NCBI RefSeq assembly: GCF_003641205.1
Contig: NZ_CP032762.1
Coordinates: forward strand, 310,001 to 374,000
Source: Rhodococcus sp. P1Y
GTDB taxonomy: Bacteria; Actinomycetota; Actinomycetes; Mycobacteriales; Mycobacteriaceae
DNA: 64,000 nucleotides
Reading direction: 5' to 3'
Shown in pieces: positions 8,437 through 17,007 of the stretch. Positions within the stretch are counted from its first letter, which is position 1, and each line of letters begins with the position of its first letter. Made by a program: the position numbers and the translations under genes. The notes under the pieces are model-generated. The model was not told the origin of the DNA and ran no database searches. It saw only the letters and a program-made list of their open reading frames with translations.

Positions 8437-10434
8437 TCACGCGGGAACTGCTTCCATCACCGCGACGACCCTGGCAATCGTCTTGTTGGCATCGACCACG
8501 TCGCCTGGTTTGACGGTCACCTCGACCACCTCGCCGTCCACTGGACTTCGTAGCGCGGACTCCATCTTCATTGCCTCGACGACAGCCACCACATCACCCG
8601 CGGACACGCGTGATCCGCTCTCCAACACCGACATGACGGTGCCAGGCATGTGCGAGGTGATGCCGTCGCCTGCAGCGTCGGATCCGTCGCCGGAGAAGAG
8701 CCGCTTTGCCACGCGGTGGGACCATCCCGCGATGGACACCCAGCTCTCGGTTCCGTTCGACCGCGCGCTGAAGTCCACACCGTCTGCGGTCCCGACGATC
8801 GTTGTTCGACGAGAACTCGACTCGACCGTGGCCTCGGTCGTCACGAACACACGACGTTCGCCGATGTCGACCGTCCACCTCAATTCGTCGACACGAACCG
8901 CCGAGAGCGTGAGGAGAACACCGTCGACCTCGACGTCTGTTCCCGACGGCTCGGGGTGCGCCGAGCGTAGATGCTTGCGGTCCAGCGTCCCTGCCGCACC
9001 CGCCCACGGGGATGTGGTGTCGGCAGAGCGGATACCGACGGCGTAGGCGACCACGGCGACGGCGGCTGCCTTCTCGCGTAGATCGTCGACGTCGGGCAGG
9101 AGGCTGCGAATGGTGGTGTCGATATAGCTCGTGTGCACATCGTCCGCTCGTACAGCGGGGTCGGCGAGCAAAGCCCGCAGAAAACCGATGTTCGACGCCC
9201 CGCCGAAGTATCGGGTTGCGAGCAGAGCTCTGTCGAGCGCTTCGAGGGCGACCGCGCGGGTCTTGCCCGTCGCGATCACCTTCGCGAGCATCGGATCGTA
9301 GAACGGAGGTACCGAGCCGGGCCCGGTGAAAGCCGCGTCGACCCTGGTGTCCGACGGCCATTCGGTGAACACGTCGACTACCGGTGCAGGCCTGAAATCA
9401 TCCAGGGGGTCTTCGGCGTAGATGCGGGCTTGGATTGCAAATCCGTTGACCTCGATGTCATTCTGAGCCAAGGGCAAAGCACGTCCGAGTGCTACGTCGA
9501 GTTGTAGCTCGACGAGATCGACTCCGGTCACTTCCTCTGTGACGGTGTGCTCCACTTGCAGTCGGGTATTGACCTCCAGGAAGTAGTACTTTCCCGCGTC
9601 GTCGACGAGGAACTCGACTGTGCCTGCGTTGACGTATCCCACACTGTCCAGGAGCGCCACCGCATCGGTCTGCAGTGAGTCCAACACGGCGGCAGGCACC
9701 GACGATGCGGGTGCTTGCTCGATGACTTTCTGATTTCTTCTCTGGAGCGAGCACTCGCGGGTGAAGAAGTGCACTCCGTGTCCGTGAGAATCGAACAACA
9801 CCTGCACCTCGACGTGCCGTGGTCGCGGTACGTATCGCTCGATCATGACGTCGCCACGACCGAAGTTGCGCTGATTCAATCGAACTGCCGAGGATACGGC
9901 CTCGCGGACATCGTCTCCCGGATGCACCGCAACCATGCCCTTACCACCGCCGCCGTACACCGGCTTGAGCAGAACGGGATCGCTCACACCGGCGAGATCC
10001 TGCACGATGGTGTCGACGTCGGCGCTCGCCGAGCCGAAAGCGTCGAGCGTCGGAATCCCCAGCGCTGCCGCCGCCGTCTTCGCCGCAGCCTTGTCACCCA
10101 GCAACGCGATTGCCGTTGCGGGTGGCCCCACGAAGACGAGACCTGCCCGTTCCACGGCCGACGCGAACTCCGCGTCCTCCGAGAGGAATCCGTAGCCGGG
10201 ATGGATCGCGTCGCATTCGGTTTCGAGAGCGGCCGCGATCACGGCATCCCGGTTGGCGTAGGTTGCCGAGGACGCGTCGGCGTCGAACACCACGGTGTCG
10301 TCGGCGACGCTGTGCCACGGCGCATTCGCGTCTGCAGCAGAGGAAATCGTGACCACCGAGAGGCCGAGTCTGCGCGCGGTGGCCGCGATCCGAACCACGA
10401 TCTCCCCACGGTTCGCTATCAGCAATCGAGTCAT
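8437..10434 (-). CDS. Acyl-CoA carboxylase alpha subunit (biotin carboxylase + BCCP)
   Basis: The 665-residue subunit has an N-terminal biotin carboxylase domain (about 1-450; IANRGEIVVRI, ATP-grasp loop VYGGGGKGM, FFTRECSLQRRNQKV), a middle linker domain, and a C-terminal biotinyl domain with the EAMKM motif, biotin-accepting lysine about 623. It carboxylates its own biotin with bicarbonate and ATP and passes CO2 to the beta subunit. It starts 7 bp after the beta gene, so the two form one enzyme. Domain order and length fit methylcrotonyl- or geranyl-CoA carboxylase alpha subunits. No leucine or terpenoid degradation gene accompanies them. Confidence 0.92.
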   Translation of the reverse strand: MTRLLIANRGEIVVRIAATARRLGLSVVTISSAADANAPWHSVADDTVVFDADASSATYANRDAVIAAALETECDAIHPGYGFLSEDAEFASAVERAGLVFVGPPATAIALLGDKAAAKTAAAALGIPTLDAFGSASADVDTIVQDLAGVSDPVLLKPVYGGGGKGMVAVHPGDDVREAVSSAVRLNQRNFGRGDVMIERYVPRPRHVEVQVLFDSHGHGVHFFTRECSLQRRNQKVIEQAPASSVPAAVLDSLQTDAVALLDSVGYVNAGTVEFLVDDAGKYYFLEVNTRLQVEHTVTEEVTGVDLVELQLDVALGRALPLAQNDIEVNGFAIQARIYAEDPLDDFRPAPVVDVFTEWPSDTRVDAAFTGPGSVPPFYDPMLAKVIATGKTRAVALEALDRALLATRYFGGASNIGFLRALLADPAVRADDVHTSYIDTTIRSLLPDVDDLREKAAAVAVVAYAVGIRSADTTSPWAGAAGTLDRKHLRSAHPEPSGTDVEVDGVLLTLSAVRVDELRWTVDIGERRVFVTTEATVESSSRRTTIVGTADGVDFSARSNGTESWVSIAGWSHRVAKRLFSGDGSDAAGDGITSHMPGTVMSVLESGSRVSAGDVVAVVEAMKMESALRSPVDGEVVEVTVKPGDVVDANKTIARVVAVMEAVPA

Positions 10435-10441
10435 TGCGGGC

Positions 10442-12043
10442 TCACATTCTGAACACGCCGAAGCGCGTCGGTCCATGATTGACGGGGAGCATTGACAGGG
10501 CCAAACCGATCCACGATCGAGTGTCGACCGGATCCACGATCGCATCGACCCACAGCCTCGATGCCACGTACACCGATTCGCCCTGACGCTCGTAGTTCTC
10601 GCGGATCGGCCGCTTGATCTCTTCGATCTCGTCCTCGGTCAACGGATTACCCGACGCTCGCGCCGACTCGATCTTCATCAGCGCCATCACCGATGCAGCC
10701 TGCTCGGCACCGACAACCGTCGTCTTGGCGTTGGGCCACACCGCCATGAAGTCTGGACCGATCGACCGCCCGCACATCGCGAGGTTGCCTGCGCCGTAGC
10801 TACCGCCGATCACGATGCTGAGTTTGGGTACCCGCGCGCACGACACCGCATTGACGAGTTTGGCGCCGTGCTTGGCGATACCTTCGGCCTCGTACTGCTT
10901 GCCGACCATGAATCCGTTGATGTTGTGCAGGAACAACAGTGGGATGTCGCGTTGTGAGCACAGTTCGACGAAGTTCGCGGCTTTCAGCGAGTCCTCGGAG
11001 AACAGCACTCCGTCGTTGATGATGACCCCGACTCGGAAGCCCTCGATGTGGCCGGTCCCGCACACGATCGTGCGGCCGTAATTGGCCCTGTACTCGACCA
11101 ATTCACTGCCGTCGAGCAGACGCGCAAGTATGTCGCGTGCGATCATCGGTGTCTTCGACGAGGACGGAACTATCGACTCGAGTGTGTCGGGGGAATGGAG
11201 GGGTTGCTGGGCGAGACGTGCGGGCGAACGAACCTCACGCCGCTCCCCTCTGCTGACGATGTCGGCAACGATCGACAGCGCTTCGTGGTCGTCACCTGCA
11301 ATGTGGTCGACGACCCCGCTGACCACGCCGTGTACATCGGCTCCGCCGAGTTCCTCGGGCTCGACGTCGACACCTGTCGCTGCTTTGACCAACTGGGGTC
11401 CACCCAGGTAGATCGTTCCTGTGCCCCGCACGATGACCGTCTCGTCGCACATCGCCGGGATGTAGGCACCGCCTGCGGTGCACTGCCCCATGACGGCTGC
11501 GACCTGGACGATGCCGTCGGCGGACATCTCGGCAATGTTCTTGAACATCTCGCCGAAATGATGCTCGTCCGGGAAGATCTCGTCCTGCATCGGAAGAAAG
11601 ACGCCGCCGGAGTCGACGAGGTACACGCACGGCAGACGCAGCTTGCGTGCGACCGCCTGCAGGCGAAGCTGCTTCTTCACCGTCAACGGGTAGTAGGTGC
11701 CGCCTTTGACGGTCGCGTCGTTGGCGAAGATTGCACACAGCGAGCCACGGACTGTGCCGATGCCCGTGACCAACGCCGCCGAGGGTACCGAGTCGTCGTA
11801 GACCTCGTATCCTGCGATTTGGCCGATCTCGAAGAACGGCGATTCGACGTCGAGCAAGACGTCGATTCGTTCACGTGCCGTCAGCTTGCCGCGCGACCGG
11901 TGTTTGGCAATTGCACGGTCCGACCCGCCGCGAACAGAGGCATTCCGCGCGGTGCTGACCCGTGCTCGAATGGCTTTGTAGGAGAGCCGGTTCTCTTCCT
12001 CGGTGTCGAATCCGATCACCGTGACGTCGTCAATGACGGGCAT
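10442..12043 (-). CDS. Acyl-CoA carboxylase beta subunit (carboxyltransferase), MCC/GCC-type
   Basis: The 533-residue carboxyltransferase has both crotonase-fold halves: N-half RSRGKLTARERIDVLLD and GQCTAGGAYIPAM; C-half NDGVLFSEDSLKAANFVELC, NINGFMVG and GGSYGAGNLAMCGR. The C-terminal FGVFRM is typical of methylcrotonyl-CoA/geranyl-CoA carboxylase beta subunits rather than propionyl-CoA carboxylase. The start overlaps the end of the MFS gene by 14 bp, so translation is coupled. The true acyl-CoA substrate cannot be fixed from sequence; an oxoamine synthase in the same operon suggests that the carboxylated acyl-CoA may feed a condensation. Confidence 0.92.
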   Translation of the reverse strand: MPVIDDVTVIGFDTEEENRLSYKAIRARVSTARNASVRGGSDRAIAKHRSRGKLTARERIDVLLDVESPFFEIGQIAGYEVYDDSVPSAALVTGIGTVRGSLCAIFANDATVKGGTYYPLTVKKQLRLQAVARKLRLPCVYLVDSGGVFLPMQDEIFPDEHHFGEMFKNIAEMSADGIVQVAAVMGQCTAGGAYIPAMCDETVIVRGTGTIYLGGPQLVKAATGVDVEPEELGGADVHGVVSGVVDHIAGDDHEALSIVADIVSRGERREVRSPARLAQQPLHSPDTLESIVPSSSKTPMIARDILARLLDGSELVEYRANYGRTIVCGTGHIEGFRVGVIINDGVLFSEDSLKAANFVELCSQRDIPLLFLHNINGFMVGKQYEAEGIAKHGAKLVNAVSCARVPKLSIVIGGSYGAGNLAMCGRSIGPDFMAVWPNAKTTVVGAEQAASVMALMKIESARASGNPLTEDEIEEIKRPIRENYERQGESVYVASRLWVDAIVDPVDTRSWIGLALSMLPVNHGPTRFGVFRM

Positions 12044-13232
12044 CTGCGCCAGCTCCTGCCGTGGTGGATGTGGTGACGTCGCGAAGGGTGAACACCAGTG
12101 CGGCTGCGAGGACGGTGACGCCTGCGATCACTGCTGTCCATACCCGCTCGTCGGAGGCGAGGGGTCCGATCACCGACGCAACCCCTGCGAGTCCCTGCTG
12201 AACGAGCCCGCAGTAGGCGACCGCGATAGCGCCGCCCTGCGCGAAGTGCGTCACTGCCGTCGCCGCCGAGTTGGGGAACAGCAGTGATTGCCCGAAAGTC
12301 AAAGCGATATAGCCGAATACGAACAACACGAGAAGTGTGTGTCCGCCGATGGGCGGGTACCAGATGGCAGCGAGTAGGACTCCTGCCGCCACCATGATGA
12401 CGACACCTTGCTTCATGACCGGCCTGGAGCCGATCTTCTTCGCATATCGGTTGACGTACACCGCACCCGCGAAATACGCACCGCCGTACAGGATTCCGAA
12501 GGCCCCGAACGCCCACGGTTGCAACCCGAATCTACCGGCGAAGAGGAACGGACTCAGTTGCTGCACCAGCACGATCGCCCCGAACCCGAGTCCGCCTGCG
12601 ATGGCAGGTTTGTAGAACTTCGAGTTCAGCACGATCGTCTGCCACGACACCGCTTGCTCGCCCTTGATCAGGACCTTGTGGTTATCGGTGCGCGAGGAGA
12701 CGACGAACGCGAGGGCCGCGACCACCGCGAGGACCACGAATCCGATTCGCCACGAACCGAACGACGCGATGACGCCTCCCACGAGCTGTCCTCCGCCGAG
12801 CGCGACGACGAACGCCATCGACAACAATGACAATTTCGCGGCAAGTTCATCACCGGCGAAGCGGTCTTTGACGATCATGCGGACGACGATTGCGGCCCCT
12901 CCCGCACCCACACCCTGCACGATCCGTCCACCGAGCAGAACAGCTGCGTTGGACGCGAATGCCAGGGCAACACAGGCGATCAAGAAGATTCCGAGGCTGG
13001 AGAGCAATGCGGTTCGACGCCCGTACCGGTCTGCGACCCTTCCCCAGGCGACGACGGGAAGCGCCGCAGCGATGACGAACAGAGTCACCGACAGTTTGGT
13101 CACCGATTCGGAGACCCCGAGGTCGATGGCAACGTCCGGCAGCGACGGTAGGTAGATGGTCGTGGCCATCTGCGCCATGAACACGATGGCGCAGGCGAGA
13201 GGGGTAATCGACTTCTCCGAGGATGTGCTCAT
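12030..13232 (-). CDS. MFS transporter, Bcr/CflA-like efflux pump
   Basis: The 400-residue, 12-helix major facilitator carries the motif-A-like WGRVADRYGRRTAL between helices 2 and 3, a proton-antiport region (GRIVQGVGAGGAAIVVRMIVKDRF) and NSAATA late in the chain, all as in Bcr/CflA multidrug exporters. It overlaps the upstream oxoamine synthase gene by 4 bp (ATGA) and the downstream carboxylase gene by 14 bp, so it is an integral operon member. Export of the operon's product is a reasonable inference. Confidence 0.88.
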   Translation of the reverse strand: MSTSSEKSITPLACAIVFMAQMATTIYLPSLPDVAIDLGVSESVTKLSVTLFVIAAALPVVAWGRVADRYGRRTALLSSLGIFLIACVALAFASNAAVLLGGRIVQGVGAGGAAIVVRMIVKDRFAGDELAAKLSLLSMAFVVALGGGQLVGGVIASFGSWRIGFVVLAVVAALAFVVSSRTDNHKVLIKGEQAVSWQTIVLNSKFYKPAIAGGLGFGAIVLVQQLSPFLFAGRFGLQPWAFGAFGILYGGAYFAGAVYVNRYAKKIGSRPVMKQGVVIMVAAGVLLAAIWYPPIGGHTLLVLFVFGYIALTFGQSLLFPNSAATAVTHFAQGGAIAVAYCGLVQQGLAGVASVIGPLASDERVWTAVIAGVTVLAAALVFTLRDVTTSTTAGAGADARH

Positions 13233-14479
13233 GACGTCGCATCGCTCAATTCACGAGCGAAGGCCTCGATGATCTCGTCGGACATGTCTGCACGAAGCAT
13301 CAGCCTCAGACCCGCCTTGCCTCGTCCAATCACGGGGAAGAACACGGCCGAGGTGTAGAAGCCACCGGCAAGCAGCTTCTGCGCGGCATCGATCGTTCTT
13401 TCCTCTTCCTTCAGAGTCACGAATCTGATCGGTAGACCATCGCCTGCCGCCGGAGTGGCGATGAGATTGTCGAATTGCGCGGCGACATCGCGTAGCCGCT
13501 GCTGAAGAACCTCGACCTCACCGCTGAGGTGGATCTGGGTGGAGGTGGAAATCGCACCGAGACCGGCAACGTTGACGCGCTGAGACCACGTCAGTGGACC
13601 ACCGAATCGTAGTGCCGCGTCGCGGTTCCTGGTTCCGTTGATACCTCTGCGGCCCAATATGATTGCGCCGCCAGACGCACCGAACCCCTTGTTCAGCGAT
13701 GTTAACAAGAACGTGCGGTCGCCGAGCGGGCCGAACTCGTCGATGACGGCCCCACGCCCGCGGGCACCGAGGACCGAGGTGCTGTGAGCCTCGTCCAGGA
13801 TCAAGATCAGTCCGTACTTATCCTGTAGCGCGAACAGTTCTTTCAGTGGGGCTTTGCCGCCGGTGCTGTAGACGGTGTCGGCCACGTAGGCGACGTGAGG
13901 ATTGTTCCGGCACAACGATTCCAGCTCATCGACATCGTCGTGACGGATGGTGACGACGTCCGCCTCGTCGGCGACGCTCGCCTTCATGGCGTTGAGGCAG
14001 AAGTGCGCGTTCTTGTCGAACACCATCAACGGCGGCGTCCCACCCGTCAACAACCCAGACGCCACCAGCGGCAACAAGCACCATGCCGCGTTTGCCGCGG
14101 ACCCGAGAGTGAGCACGTGGGCGTCGAACAGTTCGCCCAGGCCCGCTTCGGTGTCGTCGAGGAGCCTCGAATGCACTCGCATCCGCGAGATGGAACTGTT
14201 GAGCGTTCGCTCGCGTTCCAGGGCCTCGATCGCTCCGGCGCGGATCCTGTCGTCGGTGTCGAGCCCGAGATAGGAATAGGTCGAGAAGTTATGAATGTCG
14301 ACGTCGTCGGTGGTCGTCTGAGCGAACCCAGCGACCTTGTCCGCGGTTATATCGGCGAGACCTTCCAGCACTGCGCGGTCCCAGAACGGGTTGCTCAGAT
14401 CTGCTGCTCGTCGGATATTGGAGTACTTGTTCTTGACTCGTTCCGCGTTCGGCAACGCTGCCGAATCGGTTGATGTCAT
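13229..14479 (-). CDS. Alpha-oxoamine synthase family PLP enzyme (BioF/KBL/CqsA-like)
   Basis: The 416-residue fold-type I PLP enzyme matches the family that condenses an amino acid with an acyl-CoA. Visible motifs are NFSTYSYLGL near the N-terminus, SRLLDDTE, LDEAHSTSVLGARGRG, and the Schiff-base lysine about 264 in TSLNKGFGASGG. The family's glycine-rich acyl-CoA loop is less conserved, so KBL, BioF or ALA synthase identity is not supported; CqsA-like ketone synthases are another option. ATG 14479 has GAGGG 7 nt upstream. It is first in an operon with an MFS pump, a carboxylase and an SDR, a combination I do not recognise as a known pathway. Confidence 0.82.
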   Translation of the reverse strand: MTSTDSAALPNAERVKNKYSNIRRAADLSNPFWDRAVLEGLADITADKVAGFAQTTTDDVDIHNFSTYSYLGLDTDDRIRAGAIEALERERTLNSSISRMRVHSRLLDDTEAGLGELFDAHVLTLGSAANAAWCLLPLVASGLLTGGTPPLMVFDKNAHFCLNAMKASVADEADVVTIRHDDVDELESLCRNNPHVAYVADTVYSTGGKAPLKELFALQDKYGLILILDEAHSTSVLGARGRGAVIDEFGPLGDRTFLLTSLNKGFGASGGAIILGRRGINGTRNRDAALRFGGPLTWSQRVNVAGLGAISTSTQIHLSGEVEVLQQRLRDVAAQFDNLIATPAAGDGLPIRFVTLKEEERTIDAAQKLLAGGFYTSAVFFPVIGRGKAGLRLMLRADMSDEIIEAFARELSDATS

Positions 14480-14821
14480 CGGTGCACCCTCATCACGTTT
14501 CTCGTTCGTGTTCCGGCCGCTTACGAGATGAATAACACTGCGAGAGTGCAGTTCTGTCAACAAGTACCGCCTGCGCTTTTCCTTCGACCGTCCGTTTGGT
14601 CCGCTTCGTTCCTCCGGTTCGAATCTCGAGAACTGCGTTTGCGCACTACCGGGCGGGTAGTTGAACTAGAAATTTCGGCTATTCGTCTCGGAATGTCCTG
14701 TGTCACAGCAACAGACGACAATTTCGAATCAGCGTGATCGCAAGTATTGCGTCCGCGGCCCACTCGGTCCGGGTGCAATCGCAGACTCCTCGCGGACTAC
14801 TTCCGGTTGCGCTCGGCTGAA
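14480..14821. other. 342-bp gene-free region upstream of the oxoamine synthase operon
   Basis: It holds a strong promoter (14532-14560) and two small palindromes: ACTACC-N5-GGTAGT (14645-14661) and the 13-bp CGCAAGTATTGCG (14739-14751), the latter about 70 bp beyond the 3' end of the TetR gene. It is AT-richer than its surroundings and I see no coding signal in it. Confidence 0.5.
14532..14560 (-). promoter_or_regulatory. Sigma70-type promoter of the oxoamine synthase operon
   Basis: On the minus strand TTGACA (14555-14560) and TGTTAT (14532-14537) are 17 bp apart, a near-consensus vegetative promoter and rare in such GC-rich DNA. The spacer contains the small dyad CACT-GCGAG-AGTG, a possible operator. 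The start codon is about 50 bp downstream. Confidence 0.6.
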
Positions 14822-15391
14822 CTAGTCGGACTCAGGTTTGGTGACAGGGTCGACAATCATGCGCGTGACCGTTTCCAGCACCTGTTCTCGACTACGACCG
14901 CCATGGTCGGCATGGAGTAGGCGACTACCGATCGCCACCGAAAATGCGATGAGGCACCGCGCTTCGAGCTCGTCCTCGTCTGCACAGCGGTCCGCGAACA
15001 CTCGCCTCAGCAGGTTCATGCGCTGGTTGTCGACATCGCGCAAACGTTCGGCGACGCCAACGTCCCGCCGCGCCCATTCTCGAACTGCCATGTCGATCGG
15101 TAAGACCTTGTCACCGAACGTCAGCTGTCCCGCCAGGACTGCCTGTGCGGTCCGCTCCCCTCCCGTACGTTCGACGGCTGCAAGCACGTCGTCGACGCTG
15201 TCCGCTCGCCATCGATCGAGTATCGCGTCGAGCAGAGCCTGCCGATCCGCGAAATAGCCATAGAAGCCGCCCTTGGTTACGCCGATACGCTTGGCCAGCA
15301 CTTCGACCCGAACCGCATCCGGACCGCCCGCCACCAACGCGGCCAATCCCTCGTCGATCCAGCGCTCTCGCGTTGTGCGTGCGGTACCCAC
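14822..15391 (-). CDS. TetR family transcriptional regulator
   Basis: The 189-residue regulator has an N-terminal TetR helix-turn-helix (VEVLAKRIGVTKGGFYGYFADRQALLDAIL, about 27-56) and a helical ligand-binding domain. GTG 15391 is preceded by GGAGG with a short 4-nt spacing. It is divergent from a DUF2867-like gene, and the 87-bp gap holds two related palindromes that are probable binding sites. It is therefore likely a local autorepressor. Confidence 0.92.
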   Translation of the reverse strand: MGTARTTRERWIDEGLAALVAGGPDAVRVEVLAKRIGVTKGGFYGYFADRQALLDAILDRWRADSVDDVLAAVERTGGERTAQAVLAGQLTFGDKVLPIDMAVREWARRDVGVAERLRDVDNQRMNLLRRVFADRCADEDELEARCLIAFSVAIGSRLLHADHGGRSREQVLETVTRMIVDPVTKPESD

Positions 15392-15410
15392 ATTTCCTCC
15401 ACGATAGATC

Positions 15411-15426
15411 TATACGGCACCGTATA
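15411..15426. promoter_or_regulatory. TetR operator 1 (TATACGG-N2-CCGTATA)
   Basis: This perfect 7-bp-arm palindrome with a 2-bp centre lies between the divergent TetR and DUF2867-like genes, 20 bp from the TetR start. A second, weaker copy is centred 35 bp away. TetR assignment is by position. Confidence 0.65.
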
Positions 15427-15447
15427 AAACGGGTAGCGTGCCTTCTG

Positions 15448-15459
15448 TACGCCACCGTA
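15448..15459. promoter_or_regulatory. TetR operator 2 (TACG-N4-CGTA)
   Basis: This partial copy of the TATACGG/CCGTATA palindrome (right half CCGTATA intact) is centred 35 bp from the first site and 20 bp before the plus-strand start codon. Confidence 0.5.
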
Positions 15460-15478
15460 TATCAGCAAGGAGCCAGCG

Positions 15479-16018
15479 ATGACCGACCACCCTGAACCCC
15501 AGACCTCCCGTGAACGGAAATACACAGCAGGCTATGCATTTTCGCTCACATCAGCGTCGGTAGGCCTGAACGAGGTCCCCCACGAGGCATTGACACGCTC
15601 ACCCCTGTCCCCCGACTACGCCGACCACTTCACACGGACAGTCGAAACCCGCGCGACGCCCGAGCAGTATGCCCGTGCCATGTTCGGCGATACTCCAACC
15701 ACCTCGGAGATATTCATCTGGCGCGGACTGCTACAACTTCGCCTGAGCCCAGGAGAGTCACCGGACACCGTAGCCGGCTGGCAGATCGTAGAACGTTCAC
15801 CGGAATGGATAAGACTGGAGACTGGCTCCCACTCGCTGACGGTAAATCTCGTCGTCGTCGTGCTACCGAACGAACTCCAGCTGACGACGCTCGTCCGTTA
15901 CGACCGCCCTCTCGGGCAATGGATGTGGACTCCGCTGTCTGCAGTTCATCGCCGACTCGCGCCGTCTGTACTGACCGACGCCATTGCCGCCATCGCACGA
16001 GAGATCCCGCCTGGGTAA
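15479..16018 (+). CDS. DUF2867-like protein of unknown function
   Basis: The protein has 179 residues with no signal peptide or membrane segment. The block LRLSPGES..GWQIVERSPEWIRLETGS and the ending RPLGQWMWTPLSAVHRRLAPSVLTDA look like the DUF2867 family, usually seen free or fused to SDR domains; family assignment is from pattern memory. AAGGAG lies 6 nt before ATG 15479. The gene is divergent from TetR with two operators between them and is probably its target. Function is unknown. Confidence 0.78.
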   Translation: MTDHPEPQTSRERKYTAGYAFSLTSASVGLNEVPHEALTRSPLSPDYADHFTRTVETRATPEQYARAMFGDTPTTSEIFIWRGLLQLRLSPGESPDTVAGWQIVERSPEWIRLETGSHSLTVNLVVVVLPNELQLTTLVRYDRPLGQWMWTPLSAVHRRLAPSVLTDAIAAIAREIPPG

Positions 16019-16027
16019 CCTTCCCTC
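16016..16027 (+). promoter_or_regulatory. -10 element for leaderless marR gene
   Basis: TAACCT (16016-16021) lies 6 nt before ATG 16028 and shares its TAA with the stop codon of the preceding gene. There is no Shine-Dalgarno sequence. Leaderless transcription is inferred. Confidence 0.35.
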
Positions 16028-16447
16028 ATGTCCGACCCGCTTCCGTTCAGCCCGACCATCACGTTGCTGACGGTCGGACGCGTCTGGGAATCGGAGTATG
16101 CGGATGCACTCAAACCGCTCGGACTGACGACCCGCAAATACGGGCTGCTGGGGCACATTCGGCGGACCCCTGGTATCTCGTTCAGTGAGCTTGCTCGGCG
16201 TTCGCGCATCACCGTGCAGAGTGCACACAGCGTCGTAGCCAGTTTCGTGGCGTCCAGCCTGGTCGACGACGCCACAGCGCAGGCCGGGGCTGCATCGACC
16301 TTACGCATCACCCCCGAGGGCGAAGCCCTGCTGACCAGGGCAGGCGCAGTGGTCGACACCTTGGACCGCGAGTTCGCCGCTCAGCATCCCGAACTGACGG
16401 AGGCCCTGCGTGCCCATATGCGTCGGGTGATGTCGCCCACCGACTGA
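16028..16447 (+). CDS. MarR family transcriptional regulator
   Basis: The 139-residue regulator has the MarR winged helix at about residues 45-105 (GISFSELARRSRITVQSAHSVV, then the wing AGAASTLRITPEGEALL). It starts 9 bp after the DUF2867-like gene, apparently leaderless, and is followed by a small membrane-protein gene. A perfect 8-bp-arm palindrome sits directly on the start of that gene and is the likely binding site. Confidence 0.9.
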   Translation: MSDPLPFSPTITLLTVGRVWESEYADALKPLGLTTRKYGLLGHIRRTPGISFSELARRSRITVQSAHSVVASFVASSLVDDATAQAGAASTLRITPEGEALLTRAGAVVDTLDREFAAQHPELTEALRAHMRRVMSPTD

Positions 16448-16459
16448 CGACTTCGCGCA

Positions 16460-16480
16460 ACCTTCAGTTAGCCTGAAGGT
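16460..16480. promoter_or_regulatory. Palindrome ACCTTCAG-N5-CTGAAGGT, probable MarR operator
   Basis: Perfect 8-bp arms lie directly before ATG 16481. The repeat contains TAGCCT (16469-16474), 6 nt before the ATG and a likely -10 of a leaderless promoter, so a bound protein would block it. The adjacent MarR gene is the obvious candidate. Confidence 0.6.
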
Positions 16481-16924
16481 ATGGAATCGTTGCTTCTGTC
16501 CATCCACGTCGTGGCGGGCATCCTCTTCGTCGGCCCGGTCGCTGTGGTGACGAGTCTGTTCCCCCGCTATGCGCCGGTCGCGGGGCGTGAGAGCGCCGAA
16601 CGCAAAGCCGATATCGCTCAGCTGTTGCATCGCATCACCCGCGTCTACGGATTGTTGGCAATCGTCGTTCCGGTGGTCGGTCTGATACTTGCAGCCGTGC
16701 AGGGCCGAATCGGCGAAGTATGGATCACAACGGCTTTGGTACTGACGGTAGTTGCCGGCGGGTTACTGGCGTTGCTGATCGCTCCGCTACAGAAAGATGC
16801 GCTCGAATCAGGCAGCAGCACAGGAGAAATGAAGATGATCGGCATGAGTTCCGGCGTGTTCAACCTGCTATGGGTGATCGTCGTCGTCCTCATGATCGTG
16901 CGCCCTGGATCGAGCTACGCATGA
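16481..16924 (+). CDS. Small integral membrane protein (DUF2269-like)
   Basis: The 147-residue protein has four predicted membrane helices (about 3-25, 53-73, 80-102, 122-142) and a short charged loop (RYAPVAGRESAERKADI). The pattern resembles predicted membrane proteins of the DUF2269 type; that assignment is tentative. It is probably controlled by the upstream MarR protein through the palindrome overlapping its start. Function is unknown. Confidence 0.78.
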   Translation: MESLLLSIHVVAGILFVGPVAVVTSLFPRYAPVAGRESAERKADIAQLLHRITRVYGLLAIVVPVVGLILAAVQGRIGEVWITTALVLTVVAGGLLALLIAPLQKDALESGSSTGEMKMIGMSSGVFNLLWVIVVVLMIVRPGSSYA

Positions 16925-16949
16925 GCTTCCGGCACAATCTGCGAACCCG

Positions 16950-17006
16950 CGAGGTTGTACTTGTGCAGACGAATTGGGTATTTTCGCCTGCACAAGTACA
17001 AACTCG
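16950..17006. terminator. 19-19-19 hairpin at convergent gene ends, copy 1
   Basis: Arms 16950-16968 and 16988-17006 (19 nt each, one mismatch) enclose a 19-nt loop. The left arm core is TTGTACTTGTGCAG. It lies between the ends of the membrane-protein gene and the FKBP gene, so it can terminate both. A related hairpin of identical geometry occurs at 25814-25870. There is no U tract. Confidence 0.7.
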
Positions 17007-17007
17007 G

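Noticed and set aside
14701..14727. TGTCACA resembling an ECF41 -35 element
   Set aside because: The four bases after the 16-bp spacer are TCGA, not CGTC, and no plus-strand gene follows.
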